The position numbers were made by a program, and so were the translations under genes. A stretch of DNA of 64,000 nucleotides from Cognatishimia activa (GTDB lineage Bacteria; Pseudomonadota; Alphaproteobacteria; Rhodobacterales; Rhodobacteraceae), in the NCBI RefSeq assembly GCF_017798205.1, contig NZ_CP060010.1, forward strand, positions 744,001 to 808,000, written 5' to 3'. The notes beneath the pieces were generated by a model. It saw only the letters and a program-made list of their open reading frames with translations. It made no database searches and was not told where the DNA came from. Below are positions 55,854 through 64,000 of this stretch, piece by piece; positions within the stretch are counted from its first letter, which is position 1, and each line of letters starts with the position of its first letter.

Positions 55854-56690
55854 GAACCTGCCTGATTTGACCCACCAATTGGGGTGGGCTTGTTGGATGG
55901 CATCAAGAGCGGTATCTGTTTTGGCGCTGTTTGCGGGAAAGAGCGCGAAACAGGTCGCGCCGGATCCGGACATGCGCGCGATCAGCGGGTTGGTTGCCTC
56001 AAGGGCGCTCAAGGCATCGGATATCTCGTGGGCGAGACCGCAGGCCGGTGGTTCTAGGTCATTGCGTTGTGTGTGAAGCCAAGCCGCCAGATCCTCGGCA
56101 GACCGCCAGTTGGGCAGGACGTCCGGCATTGGCGCATTGTCGCGAGATGTTAGAGTCTTGAAAATGCTAGGGGTTGCCACCTCGATACCCGGATTGACCA
56201 GCAAAATCTCGCAAGCTGGCAACGATGGGAGGCGTTCTAGCTTTTCGCCAATTCCGGACATGCGTTGGGGCGACGGGCAGAGACAGACCGGAAGATCTGC
56301 GCCCAAAGGGAGAACATCTTCGGTTCGCGGCAGCGGCAGATCCCAGAGTTCCGCCAAGGCACGTAGGGTGGCGGCCGCGTCGGACGATCCCCCTCCGATA
56401 CCGGAGGCCGCTGGCAGGTGTTTTGTCAAAGACAGGGCTGCCGTGCCCGAGGGATCAAATAGCTTTGCCGCCTTGAGCATGAGATTTCGACTGTCTGAAG
56501 GAACGCCCTCGGACATCGGGCCTGACACAAACAGCGACATATTGGGTGCGGCGCACGCTTCGATCTCGTCGCCAATATCCGCAAACGCCACCAGAGAATC
56601 GAGCAGGTGATAGCCGTCGGTGCGTTGTCCGGTCACATGCAATGTCAGATTGATTTTCGCCGGGGCGAAGGCCGTGACCTTAGCCGTCAT
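55824..56690 (-). CDS. ispE: 4-Diphosphocytidyl-2-C-methyl-D-erythritol kinase
   Basis: GHMP kinase of the MEP isoprenoid pathway, 288 aa. It phosphorylates the 2-hydroxyl of CDP-methylerythritol. FAPAKINLTLHVTGQR (about 7-22), the ATP loop ASGIGGGSSDAAATL (about 92-106) and a C-terminal MSGSGATCFAL are diagnostic. The ATG at 56690 fits the family start; the longer open frame overlaps the TPR gene and is rejected. The start overlaps the TPR gene end by 11 bases. The last residues (SLAENIPG) are encoded by the reverse of repeat copy D. Confidence 0.94.
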   Translation of the reverse strand: MTAKVTAFAPAKINLTLHVTGQRTDGYHLLDSLVAFADIGDEIEACAAPNMSLFVSGPMSEGVPSDSRNLMLKAAKLFDPSGTAALSLTKHLPAASGIGGGSSDAAATLRALAELWDLPLPRTEDVLPLGADLPVCLCPSPQRMSGIGEKLERLPSLPACEILLVNPGIEVATPSIFKTLTSRDNAPMPDVLPNWRSAEDLAAWLHTQRNDLEPPACGLAHEISDALSALEATNPLIARMSGSGATCFALFPANSAKTDTALDAIQQAHPNWWVKSGRFFSLAENIPG

Positions 56691-58410
56691 TGGCCACCTG
56701 AACCGGGTCGTTGCCCTCAGCTTCCAGAACTGCGTCCAATCCCACATCCAGCTTCTGGCGAATGCGGTCAGGATCGGCTTCGGGCGCGCTGTCTTCATCG
56801 ATAAAGGACAGAGCGCGATGCCATTGGAAACGGGCTTCGGTTTTGCGGCCCACCTTCCAATAGACGTCGCCTAGGTGGTCATTCACAATCGGATCGACTG
56901 GCATCAGAGCGGCGGCGCGTTCCATTGGATCTACGGCCTCGTCAAAACGGCCAAGGCGATAGAGCACCCAGCCAAGGCTGTCGACGATGTAGCCTGAGTC
57001 AGGGCGCGCTTCGACGGCGCGTTCGATCATGCCAAGCGCTTCATCCAGCTTGATGCGTTTTTCGACCAGGGAATACCCAAGGTAGTTCAGCACCTGCGGT
57101 TGGTCCGGATTGAGCTCCAACGCCGCACGGAAATCCGCTTCGGCGGCGGGCCAGTCGCCCAGTCGTTCATTGGTGATTCCGCGCGCATAGAGTGTGAACC
57201 ACTTGCCATCGCTTGGATCCGTCATCATCGACAGCGCCTTGTCATAGGCCTGAGCCGCCCGTGCGTAGTCCTGTTGCTGACGGAAGACATCCCCCAATGT
57301 GTTGTGAACGATTGGCAGGTCTCCGTGGGTGCGGGCGAGCTGTTCCAGAACCTCGATGGCGGCGTCGATGCGGCCGCTGTGACGCAAAGCCTCTGCGCGG
57401 CCAAGTTCTGCGGCATGGAAAGAGATATGATCGGCCGGGACAGACCGGTAGGCCTGCGTCGCGAGTTCATATTGCTCTAGGTCTTCCAAAAGTTCCGCAG
57501 ACAGCAACAGCGCATCCACGTGATCGGGGCGCAGGAACTCTGCAGTGCGGGTGTAAAGCAAGGCATAGTCGGGATCCGCTTCGCCTCGCAGCGCATCGGC
57601 GAGGGAATAGAAGACTTCGGCAATACCCTCGCTCGCGCTGCGCACATGGGTGAAAGGCAGGCGTTTTCCATCGGCCAGATCCGCGCGCACTTGGCGCAGC
57701 TGGGGATCCAGATCTTTACCAAAAAGCGCGTCCAGAATTTCGAGGCCGTCGTCATTGCGATCAAGCTGGCTGAGGATCTCGATCTGCGCCATGGCCCCGC
57801 GACGGGTCAGTTGCATGCCCAGCGCACCTTCGGAGGAATAAATATCCTCGGCCCCAGCGAAATCGCCCACAGAGGCCATCGCCAGCGCTTTGTGATAGAG
57901 CGCAAACCCCGCGAGGCCCGGTTCCTGAGCCACAGCATCAAAGCCCGCCACGGTGGCGTTCATATCGCCATCCCCCAATGCGGCCCAAGCCAGGATCAGC
58001 CCGTCGACCAAGGGGCCAATGCCCTCTTCGGCCTGAATACGTGTCATGACCTCATCAAAACGGCCACGCGCACTGAGGTCCGCAATCAACGCCATATTGG
58101 CCAGTTGGCTGGACACATCATCGATCGCATCTAAACGACGCGCGATCGGAATGGCTTTATCCATATTGCCCAAAGACAGATTTGCCAGAACCAGACTTTC
58201 CAGCAGGAAAGGGTCGCTTGGATTGGCGACCAAAAGCCGCGTGTAATAGAGCGACGCAGCCTCGTAATCATAGCTGCTGGCCGCCGCGCGCCCTGCGAGA
58301 TAGTTGCCGGCAAGCCCTTGGGCTGAGGCCGGAACCGAAGTGACCAATAGGCTGGTCGCGATGACAAATGACTTTAGCAGGGTGAAACGCACGAGATGTC
58401 CTTGATCCAT
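56680..58410 (-). CDS. Secreted tetratricopeptide-repeat protein
   Basis: 576-aa protein with signal peptide (MDQGHLVRFTLLKSFVIATS then LLVTSVPASA) and many TPR units, e.g. AAQAYDKALSMM, AEADFRAALELNPDQPQVLNYLGYSL and the segment after it near residues 430-520. It is expected in the periplasm or attached to the outer membrane as a protein-protein scaffold. The gene overlaps ispE by 11 bases in a two-gene unit, an adjacency common in Rhodobacterales. Function unknown. Confidence 0.87.
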   Translation of the reverse strand: MDQGHLVRFTLLKSFVIATSLLVTSVPASAQGLAGNYLAGRAAASSYDYEAASLYYTRLLVANPSDPFLLESLVLANLSLGNMDKAIPIARRLDAIDDVSSQLANMALIADLSARGRFDEVMTRIQAEEGIGPLVDGLILAWAALGDGDMNATVAGFDAVAQEPGLAGFALYHKALAMASVGDFAGAEDIYSSEGALGMQLTRRGAMAQIEILSQLDRNDDGLEILDALFGKDLDPQLRQVRADLADGKRLPFTHVRSASEGIAEVFYSLADALRGEADPDYALLYTRTAEFLRPDHVDALLLSAELLEDLEQYELATQAYRSVPADHISFHAAELGRAEALRHSGRIDAAIEVLEQLARTHGDLPIVHNTLGDVFRQQQDYARAAQAYDKALSMMTDPSDGKWFTLYARGITNERLGDWPAAEADFRAALELNPDQPQVLNYLGYSLVEKRIKLDEALGMIERAVEARPDSGYIVDSLGWVLYRLGRFDEAVDPMERAAALMPVDPIVNDHLGDVYWKVGRKTEARFQWHRALSFIDEDSAPEADPDRIRQKLDVGLDAVLEAEGNDPVQVANDG

Positions 58411-58549
58411 TCAGCAGAGGTAGCCTATCGGGCAGAACGCTAGGGGGCAATGGGCGGCGGCTCGCATTCGCGTGAGCCGTGGCTTTGTCGCTGCGATCTT
58501 GCTAGAGGTGGCGCATATTTGCTCATTCTCTGCGATATGGAGCCCCCTG

Positions 58550-59152
58550 ATGCAGGCTATTTCCTCGATTTCCGATCTCGAAGCCCTTTATGACGCGGTG
58601 AACCCGCTTTCCATCGAGAAAGTCGCACGCCAGTTGACGCCCTTGTACCAGCAATGGATCAATGCCTCGCGTTTCGTGGTGCTGTCCACGGTCGGACCAG
58701 AAGGCACGGATGCCAGCCCACGCGGGGACGTGGATCCCGTGGTGCATATCGCAGACCCCGGCACAATCATGATGCCTGACTGGCGCGGGAACAATCGGCT
58801 GGATTCGCTGAAGAACATCGTGCGGGACGAGCGCGTCAGCCTCATGTTCATGGTGCCCGGCTGCTCCAATGTTGTACGCGTCAATGGCACAGCCATCGTG
58901 ACAGCCGATGAAACGCTTTGCGCGCGGTTTGAAAAGAAGAACATCTTGCCCCGCTCGGTCATCGTGATGAAGGTCGGCGAGGCCTATTTCCAATGCGCCA
59001 AAGCGTTGATGCGTTCCCGGCTTTGGGCAGGTGAAGACGAGAGCGACAAGACCCCAAGCGCCGGGGATTTCCTGCGCGAAGTCAAAGAGGATTTTGACGC
59101 CGAAGGCTATGACAAAAGCTATCCAGAGTACGCGCAATCGCGGCTTTGGTAG
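58550..59152 (+). CDS. FMN-binding PPOX-type flavoprotein
   Basis: Pyridoxamine 5'-phosphate oxidase-like split-barrel protein, 200 aa, of the MSMEG_1061/PPOX type. FVVLSTVGPEGTDASPRGD (about 42-60) is the flavin-binding strand-loop, followed by MMPDWRGNNRLDSLKNIV, typical of the subgroup. The catalytic role is unknown; F420/FMN-linked oxidoreductases and heme-handling proteins share the fold. The ATG at 58550 has GGAG before it; the longer frame from 58472 lacks one. It is divergent from the TPR gene. Confidence 0.87.
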   Translation: MQAISSISDLEALYDAVNPLSIEKVARQLTPLYQQWINASRFVVLSTVGPEGTDASPRGDVDPVVHIADPGTIMMPDWRGNNRLDSLKNIVRDERVSLMFMVPGCSNVVRVNGTAIVTADETLCARFEKKNILPRSVIVMKVGEAYFQCAKALMRSRLWAGEDESDKTPSAGDFLREVKEDFDAEGYDKSYPEYAQSRLW

Positions 59153-59286
59153 TGTTTCGTCGCGTTTCCAAGCGCTGAACGTCCGGTTTCAAGTTGACTT
59201 TCGGTTAACTTGACGAGAGGACGTGGACGTTAAAAGGCTATGACACCGTCTGGCGTAGCCCCTGTGCTGTAAGAAGGGAAAACTGG

Positions 59287-59760
59287 ATGTCTATTACTGA
59301 AGCAGACCTTTTTCAGGCGCGCACCGCTTGGGGTGACGCGCTTATTTCGATCTCTAAAACCTATGAAGATGACGGTATCGACGCAGCGCGCGCACTTGCC
59401 AGTGATATTCTGGATTCGGCCTATGGCTATAACCTCGGCCCAGTTTTGTTCAAACCCACTTTGGCAAGCGGTGAAAAGACGTTCCGCCCGACAAAAGACG
59501 GCGCTTTGGCATACTTTGTTGGCCATGACGAGAACTACCCGCTGGATGGCGGTTTTGGCATCAAGGGTTGGCGTTCGGTCGACTACGACAGCTCTGCATT
59601 TTTCATCGATGGCGATGTCGGCATGTGGATGGGCTGGGCGAAATTCACGGACAAAGACGGCAACGTCGTCACCGTGAACAAAACCTTTGGCTATAAGAAA
59701 GACGAAGAGGGCGCTGTGCGCATTGTCCTGCACCACTCTTCGCTGCCTTTCGAGCCATAA
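59287..59760 (+). CDS. Hypothetical NTF2-like protein (157 aa)
   Basis: Soluble 157-aa protein, MSITEADLFQARTAWGDALI then a middle segment LFKPTLASGEKTFRPTKDGA and aromatic-rich strands (GFGIKGWRSVDYD, MWMGWAKFTDKDGN, HHSSLPFEP). The helix-then-curved-sheet pattern suggests an NTF2/SnoaL-type fold with a substrate-like pocket. Some databases label homologues phosphoribosyl-AMP cyclohydrolase, but I see no HisI motifs, so I do not use that name. Single-gene unit with a possible TTGACT/TTGACG promoter in the 59153-59286 gap. Confidence 0.72.
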   Translation: MSITEADLFQARTAWGDALISISKTYEDDGIDAARALASDILDSAYGYNLGPVLFKPTLASGEKTFRPTKDGALAYFVGHDENYPLDGGFGIKGWRSVDYDSSAFFIDGDVGMWMGWAKFTDKDGNVVTVNKTFGYKKDEEGAVRIVLHHSSLPFEP

Positions 59761-59774
59761 AATCTTACAGAGGC

Positions 59775-59807
59775 ACCCACCGTAGTTTGTATGAAATGGC
59801 GGTGGGT
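59775..59807 (+). terminator. Hairpin after the NTF2-like gene
   Basis: ACCCACCG (59775-59782) and CGGTGGGT (59800-59807), 8-bp stem with a 17-base loop, 15 bases after the stop. The following bases ACTCCCTTT are a weak T-run. Probable terminator. Confidence 0.55.
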
Positions 59808-59829
59808 ACTCCCTTTGGCGCAACAAGCG

Positions 59830-59937
59830 TCAAAAAAGACCGCAAGCTCCCCAAAGCGTTTCAGACGTAGCCGCCGCTGAAACCAGCAGGCAGGAAAGCC
59901 CCACGAGAAAACCGACTGGAAGTATTTTCTGAACCAT
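59830..59937 (-). CDS. Possible 35-aa secreted peptide
   Basis: Short minus-strand frame beginning MVQKILPVGFLVGLSCLLVS and ending SETLWGACGLF. It looks like a signal peptide followed by a 12-residue tail. The ribosome site (GGGAC) is weak. It may be a true small secreted peptide, a decayed gene, or chance. It lies in the 59761-60041 gap downstream of no clear promoter. Confidence 0.3.
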   Translation of the reverse strand: MVQKILPVGFLVGLSCLLVSAAATSETLWGACGLF

Positions 59938-60008
59938 CTGACACGTCCCACATATCTTGTTTGTGGTACTACGAGTGGCTCAGAAGTTTCCGTCGCAGAC
60001 TGCCCACA

Positions 60009-60036
60009 AAAAAGCCCGCCAGATCGGCGGGCTTTT
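60009..60036 (-). terminator. Terminator of ETF-QO (bidirectional form)
   Basis: AAAGCCCGCC (60011-60020) and GGCGGGCTTT (60026-60035), 10-bp stem with loop AGATC, T-run on the minus strand side (AAAAAA before it on the plus strand) and TTTT on the other. It starts six bases after the ETF-QO stop. Confidence 0.88.
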
Positions 60037-60041
60037 CTGTT

Positions 60042-61691
60042 CTACATGTTCGGATAATTCGGCCCGTCTCCGCCTTGCGGCGTGACCCACGTGATGTTCT
60101 GGCTTGGGTCTTTAATATCGCAGGTTTTGCAGTGCACGCAGTTCTGGAAGTTGACCACGAACTCTGGCTTGCCATCTTTTTCCACGACCTCATAAACGCC
60201 GGCCGGGCAATAGCGCTGCGCAGGTTCATCGAACTTGGGAAGGTTGGTTGCAATCGGCAGATTTGGATCGGCCAGACGCAGGTGGCAGGGCTGGCTTTCT
60301 TCGTGGTTGGTGGCTGCAAAGCTGACGTTGGTCAGGCGGTCAAAGGACAGGGTGCCATCGGGCTTTGGATAATCGATAGGCTTGTGTTTATCCGCGGACT
60401 CGGTCGCCTCGGCGTCATTCTTGCCATGCTTGAGCGTCCCAAACAGAGAGAAGCCGGTGAGCGTCTGGCACCACATATCGAAGCCGCCCAGCGCCAGCGA
60501 GGCGGTGAGACCCCATTTGGACCACATAGGCTTGACGTTGCGGACCTTCTTGAGGTCTTTGCCGATCGCGCCATTGCGAACTTCGGTTTCGTAATCGTTC
60601 AGCTCATCAGAGGCGCGGCCATCCTGAATCGCCGCATAAGCAGCCTCAGCCGCCGCCATGCCAGAGAGCATCGCGTTATGGTTACCCTTGATGCGCGGCA
60701 CGTTGACCATACCAACAGAACAGCCCAGCAGTGCCACACCCGGCGCGACCATCTTCGGCATGGACTGATAGCCACCCTCAGAGATCGCACGGGCACCGTA
60801 AGCCACGCGTTTGCCGCCCTTCAGAAGCTCGGCGATCTTTGGATGATGCTTAAAGCGCTGGAATTCCATGTAAGGGAAGAGATGCGGGTTTTTGTAGTTC
60901 AGGTGAACCACGAAACCGACGTACACTTGGTTGTTGTCCAGGTGATAGACAAAAGACCCGCCGCCCGCGTTGCTACCCAGAGGCCAGCCCATCGTGTGAG
61001 TCACTTCGCCTTCGTTGTGCTTGGCCGGGTCGATCTCCCAGATCTCTTTCATGCCAACGCCGAACTTTTGAGGCTCTTTGCCCTTTTGCAGGTCGTATTT
61101 CGCGATGACTTCCTTCGCAAGCGAGCCACGCACGCCTTCGGAGAGGAAGACATATTTGCCGTGCAGCTCCATGCCAGGCTCGGTGTTCTCGCCGTAGGAG
61201 CCGTCAGCCTCTAGGCCAAAGACACCGGCCACAACGCCTTTGACTTCGCCATTCTCGCCGTAAACAAGCTCGGAACAGGCCATGCCGGGGAAGATCTCGA
61301 CGCCCAGCTCTTCGGCTTGCTCGGCCATCCAGCGGCAGACGTTGCCCATGGAAACGATGTAGTTGCCGTGGTTGTTCATCAGCGGTGGCATCGGCGCGTT
61401 CGGGATACGGATCTCGCCCGCTTCGCCGAGCATATAGAAGTTGTCTTCTTTGACCGGCACGTTCAGCGGTGCGCCTTTTTCTTTCCAATCCGGGATCAGC
61501 TTGTTCAGACCCACAGGATCCAGAACAGCCCCTGACAGAATATGCGCGCCGACCTCAGAGCCTTTTTCCAGCACGACCACGTCAAGGTCTGCATTCAACT
61601 GCTTCAGACGGATCGCTGCTGACAGACCGGCTGGGCCTGCGCCGACGATGACAACGTCATATTCCATTGCTTCGCGTTCGATTTCCGCCAT
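60042..61691 (-). CDS. Electron transfer flavoprotein-ubiquinone oxidoreductase
   Basis: Inner-membrane-associated ETF dehydrogenase, 549 aa, passing electrons from ETF to ubiquinone. VVIVGAGPAGLSAAIRLK is the FAD site. The C-terminal [4Fe-4S] ligands are CPAGVYEV and the CVHCKTCDIK group. The middle region HTMGWPLGSNAGGGSF matches the ubiquinone-binding part. The ATG at 61691 has GGAG upstream. It would take electrons from acyl-CoA dehydrogenases, including methylsuccinyl-CoA dehydrogenase of the EMC pathway, via ETF genes that are not in the window. Confidence 0.96.
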   Translation of the reverse strand: MAEIEREAMEYDVVIVGAGPAGLSAAIRLKQLNADLDVVVLEKGSEVGAHILSGAVLDPVGLNKLIPDWKEKGAPLNVPVKEDNFYMLGEAGEIRIPNAPMPPLMNNHGNYIVSMGNVCRWMAEQAEELGVEIFPGMACSELVYGENGEVKGVVAGVFGLEADGSYGENTEPGMELHGKYVFLSEGVRGSLAKEVIAKYDLQKGKEPQKFGVGMKEIWEIDPAKHNEGEVTHTMGWPLGSNAGGGSFVYHLDNNQVYVGFVVHLNYKNPHLFPYMEFQRFKHHPKIAELLKGGKRVAYGARAISEGGYQSMPKMVAPGVALLGCSVGMVNVPRIKGNHNAMLSGMAAAEAAYAAIQDGRASDELNDYETEVRNGAIGKDLKKVRNVKPMWSKWGLTASLALGGFDMWCQTLTGFSLFGTLKHGKNDAEATESADKHKPIDYPKPDGTLSFDRLTNVSFAATNHEESQPCHLRLADPNLPIATNLPKFDEPAQRYCPAGVYEVVEKDGKPEFVVNFQNCVHCKTCDIKDPSQNITWVTPQGGDGPNYPNM

Positions 61692-61979
61692 CTGGCACAC
61701 TCCTTGCGTGGCTAGAGTAATAATGTTTCGCCGTTGCTAGCCCGAGTTTGCAGAAAACGTCAATCAGAACCCGACGGGAATTAGCTCAGAAACGTAGTGT
61801 TACGAATGGATTTTCTGATTTTTAGGCCTTGGTCGAAACGGATTGCCCTAAACTTCAGGAAAACATGCCCCGCTGCGCGGTTTGGCTTGCATTCCCCCGC
61901 CCATTTGGGTCACTTATTTCAACCCCAAATCACTGGGCACGCCGCAGGCCTGCCCCCTGAGACTTTCTGAGGACGACCG

Positions 61980-62450
61980 ATGGACAAGATCCCCACCACG
62001 CGCAAGGGATTTAACGCGCTGGAAACAGAGCTGAAGCAGCTGAAATCCGTGGAACGCCCCGCGATTATCGAAGCCATCGCCGAGGCTCGCGAGTTGGGCG
62101 ACCTCAAAGAGAACGCGGAATACCACTCTGCGCGCGAAAAGCAGGGCTTTATCGAAGGCCGCATCAAAGAACTTGAGGGCATCATTTCGCTGGCCGAAGT
62201 CATCGACCCTGCGTCCCTGTCTGGCTCTGTCAAATTCGGCGCGACTGTGACCGTGGCCGATGAGGACACTGACGAAGAAAAGACCTGGCAGATCGTTGGC
62301 GAGTATGAGGCCAATGTGGAACAGGGGCTTTTGAATATCAAATCCCCCATCGCCCGCGCCTTGATCGGCAAAGAAGAAGGCGACAGTGTAGAGGTGCGCA
62401 CGCCGGGTGGTGTGAAAAGTTACGAGATCGTCGAGATTGCCTACGTGTAG
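61980..62450 (+). CDS. greA: Transcription elongation factor GreA
   Basis: 156-aa factor that enters the RNA polymerase secondary channel and triggers cleavage of backtracked transcripts. The N-terminal coiled coil (about 5-75, [15 protein letters not shown], with [16 protein letters not shown]) includes the acidic tip residues Asp-Glu (D41, E44 region). The C-terminal domain (about 80-156) is the FKBP-like part. The 61692-61979 gap before it (288 bases) is AT/GC mixed and holds no gene; it must contain promoters for both greA and ETF-QO. Confidence 0.97.
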   Translation: MDKIPTTRKGFNALETELKQLKSVERPAIIEAIAEARELGDLKENAEYHSAREKQGFIEGRIKELEGIISLAEVIDPASLSGSVKFGATVTVADEDTDEEKTWQIVGEYEANVEQGLLNIKSPIARALIGKEEGDSVEVRTPGGVKSYEIVEIAYV

Positions 62451-62478
62451 GCTCGGCACAGCGTGAACCGGGGGCCTC

Positions 62479-63489
62479 ATGGCCGAAGATCAAGACAGCC
62501 AGCCAACACCGATTGGCCTTTATAGCCGTCCAAATGCGCCGAGCGTGACGGGTGTGGAACTCGTGGCCGTCGCGTTGACGGCGGTGTGGGTTGCCGCCTG
62601 CGTGGTGTTTTTTGTGGTGCTGGAACCTGACACCGCTGGTCTTGATTCCCTCCGCTTCGTGATGACGATGCTTGCGGTCTTTATGCCGGTCGCGATGATC
62701 TGGGTTGCGGCTTTCGTTGCTCGGTCCAGCCGCGTGATGCGCGAAGAAGGACGCCGCCTGCAGGTGTCGATTGACGCGCTGCGTCAGAATTATACGGGGC
62801 AGGTTCAGGCCTCTGGACGCGGACTCGAGCCTTCGATTGCCAAGAAGCTCGACGAGATCGCAGCGGCGCAACGTAAGACTGAGTCTGCGATTGCGATGTT
62901 CTCGACGTCTCGGGATGCGGTTCAGGCCACGCGTCCGATCGCAGAACCTGCGCCTGAGGTCGACCTCGAAGATCAGGGATTTCTGGCCTTGGGAACGACC
63001 GCCGAGGATCTTACACCGCCGCTTGAGAAAGACGACTTTATCCGCGCACTGCATTTCCCTGAGAATGCCGAGGACCAGTCAGGCTTCAATGCTCTGCGGC
63101 GTGCGCTGAAGGATCGTCAGGTCTCGCAGCTTGTTCAAGCGGCGCAGGATGTTCTCACTCTGCTCAGTCAGGACGGCATCTACATGGATGACCTACGCCC
63201 TGATCTGGCACGCCCCGAGATTTGGCGCATGTTTGCTGAAGGTAAACGCGGTCGCGAGATCGCGTCTTTGGGCGGCGTGCGCGATCGTTCCTCGTTGGCG
63301 CTGGCGGCTGGACGGATGAAGCAGGATCCGATTTTCAGGGATGCGGTGCATCATTTCCTGCGCCGGTTTGATCAGTCTTTTGTGGATTTTGAGAAAACCG
63401 CTAGTGACGCGGATATCGCCGCTTTGGGCGACACACGGACAGCTCGGGCGTTTATGCTGTTAGGCCGTGTGGCGGGCATCTTTGATTGA
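62479..63489 (+). CDS. Conserved hypothetical membrane protein (336 aa)
   Basis: Not recognised by name. Two membrane helices near the N-terminus (about 28-48 and 62-84), then an amphipathic linker with coiled-coil character (about 88-145), an acidic stretch (about 150-190), and a mostly helical C-terminal domain (about 190-336, e.g. VSQLVQAAQDVLTLLSQDGI). Cytoplasmic bulk and two anchors suggest a scaffold-type role. It starts 28 bases after greA and may be co-transcribed. Its 3' end is followed by repeat copy E. Confidence 0.8.
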   Translation: MAEDQDSQPTPIGLYSRPNAPSVTGVELVAVALTAVWVAACVVFFVVLEPDTAGLDSLRFVMTMLAVFMPVAMIWVAAFVARSSRVMREEGRRLQVSIDALRQNYTGQVQASGRGLEPSIAKKLDEIAAAQRKTESAIAMFSTSRDAVQATRPIAEPAPEVDLEDQGFLALGTTAEDLTPPLEKDDFIRALHFPENAEDQSGFNALRRALKDRQVSQLVQAAQDVLTLLSQDGIYMDDLRPDLARPEIWRMFAEGKRGREIASLGGVRDRSSLALAAGRMKQDPIFRDAVHHFLRRFDQSFVDFEKTASDADIAALGDTRTARAFMLLGRVAGIFD

Positions 63490-63490
63490 T

Positions 63491-63533
63491 TGGGGCTGCG
63501 CCCCAAGTTTGAGTATTTCTGGCAAGATGAAAA
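63491..63533 (+). repeat. 3'-end repeat element, copy E, with hairpin
   Basis: Hairpin TTGGGGCTGCGCCCCAA (63490-63506) directly after the stop, then GAGTATTTCTGGCAAGATGAAAA (63511-63533), core TATTTCTGGCAAGA. It lies between convergent genes, five bases before the moeA stop. Confidence 0.65.
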
Positions 63534-63538
63534 GGGCG

Positions 63539-64000
63539 TCAGAGCCCGAAATCCGCGTAGGAGATATAGCGCACTGGGGTTCCAGGCGTGATGTCCTGCG
63601 CTTCGTCGGACAGCTCAACAAGCCCTTCCGCCCAACTTAGACCCGAAATGCGGCCGGACCCTTCAGAGGGGAAGACTTCGACCTGTCCTTGCCTCACGCG
63701 CGCGCGCAGGTATTCGCGACGCCCTGCCTTTTTGGATTTGGTGAAAGCGGCGGGCAGCATGAATCCCTGGGGAATGTTCCAGCTTTGACCCGCCATCAGG
63801 CGCATCACAGGGCGCGCAAGGATCAAAGTACAGACCATCGCAGCGACCGGATTGCCCGGAAGACCAAATACAGGAGTTCCTTCCCACACACCCAGCGCCA
63901 AAGGCCGGCCCGGTTTGATCGCGATCCGCCAAAGCGCCATGGTGCCGGTTTCATTCAGAAGCGCGGACATGTGGTCCTCGTCTCCGGCAGAGGCCCCGCC
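63539..64000 (-). CDS. moeA: Molybdopterin molybdenumtransferase MoeA, C-terminal part (5' end outside window)
   Basis: Inserts molybdate into adenylated molybdopterin to give molybdenum cofactor. The frame is open to the window edge; ten codons upstream of the first in-frame ATG (63970) read as G-G-A-S-A-G-D-E-D-H, the MoeA substrate loop, so the gene continues outside. KPGRPLALG and FGLPGNPVAAM are the conserved C-terminal MoeA motifs, and the last domain (about 75-150 of the fragment) is the MoeA C-terminal beta-barrel. Downstream of it lies repeat copy E. Confidence 0.93.
   Translation of the reverse strand, partial: GGASAGDEDHMSALLNETGTMALWRIAIKPGRPLALGVWEGTPVFGLPGNPVAAMVCTLILARPVMRLMAGQSWNIPQGFMLPAAFTKSKKAGRREYLRARVRQGQVEVFPSEGSGRISGLSWAEGLVELSDEAQDITPGTPVRYISYADFGL

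Noticed and set aside
59287-59760. Phosphoribosyl-AMP cyclohydrolase label for the NTF2-like gene
   Set aside because: HisI zinc-binding motifs are absent.
59961-61214. Long plus-strand frame (417 codons) opposite ETF-QO
   Set aside because: It is antisense to a clear ETF-QO gene and passes through its terminator.
61770-61800. A tRNA-like word (GAATTAGCTCAG) before greA
   Set aside because: No acceptor stem, anticodon arm or T-loop can be folded around it.

Overview
The window is chromosomal DNA of an alphaproteobacterium, most likely a member of the Rhodobacteraceae (Roseobacter group). The signs are the ethylmalonyl-CoA (EMC) pathway genes clustered with TCA-cycle genes, lineage-typical families (TIGR02186, TIGR02302, DUF1194, NnrU, DUF1737), a long-chain polyprenyl diphosphate synthase of ubiquinone type, and GC-rich codon use throughout. 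I see no prophage, transposase, integrase, CRISPR array, rRNA or tRNA. It reads as stable core genome.

Layout. 1-3 kb: end of trpS, a universal stress protein, nfuA-tsaB-rimI. 3-8 kb: a four-gene BMP-type nucleoside/nucleobase ABC importer. 8-12 kb: TSUP permease with TIGR02186 protein, a short-chain dehydrogenase, a RecD-like helicase. 12-17 kb: ccr and ecm around a secreted EEP-family protein. 17-18.5 kb: a DUF4329 protein and deoD. 18.6-23 kb: sdhCDAB with a P-loop gene inside. 23-28 kb: a VWA protein, then mch-DUF1737-nnrU-mcl2, an acetyltransferase and a second TSUP permease. 28-37.6 kb: mdh, sucCD, sucA-sucB-lpd. 37.8-40 kb: plsC-like, ftsX, ftsE. 40-48 kb: a zinc-ribbon protein, a TIGR02302 protein, lysA, DUF2834, an LptM-like lipoprotein, argH, tlpA. 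48-51 kb: an EAL protein, phaA, phaB. 51-58 kb: a LysR regulator with a DMT exporter, a tRNA methyltransferase, polyprenyl synthase, ispE, a TPR protein. 58-64 kb: a flavoprotein, ETF-QO, greA, and the end of moeA.

How it works together. phaA/phaB take acetyl-CoA to 3-hydroxybutyryl-CoA. Ccr, Ecm, Mch and Mcl2 are EMC-pathway steps that turn such C4 units into glyoxylate, malate and (after propionyl-CoA) succinyl-CoA. sucCD, sdhCDAB, mdh and the 2-oxoglutarate dehydrogenase genes are the TCA steps these products enter. ETF-QO can carry electrons from acyl-CoA oxidation to quinone. The window is thus a central acetyl-CoA assimilation and oxidation island. The remaining EMC genes (epimerase, methylsuccinyl-CoA dehydrogenase, propionyl-CoA carboxylase, methylmalonyl-CoA mutase, mcl1) are not in it.

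The most interesting signals are regulatory. (1) The sdhC and sucC promoters share twin TGTGATCACA palindromes whose centres are exactly 21 bp apart, each with an AGCGCT-centred palindrome about 50 bp nearer the gene. (2) CTGCGATGCAG occurs identically upstream of ecm and mcl2, with near matches at ccr and phaA, suggesting a joint EMC/polyhydroxybutyrate regulon. (3) An element with core TATTT[C/T]NGGCAAGA recurs five times, always just 3' of a stop codon and usually after a GC-rich hairpin; in one case it forms the coding end of ispE.
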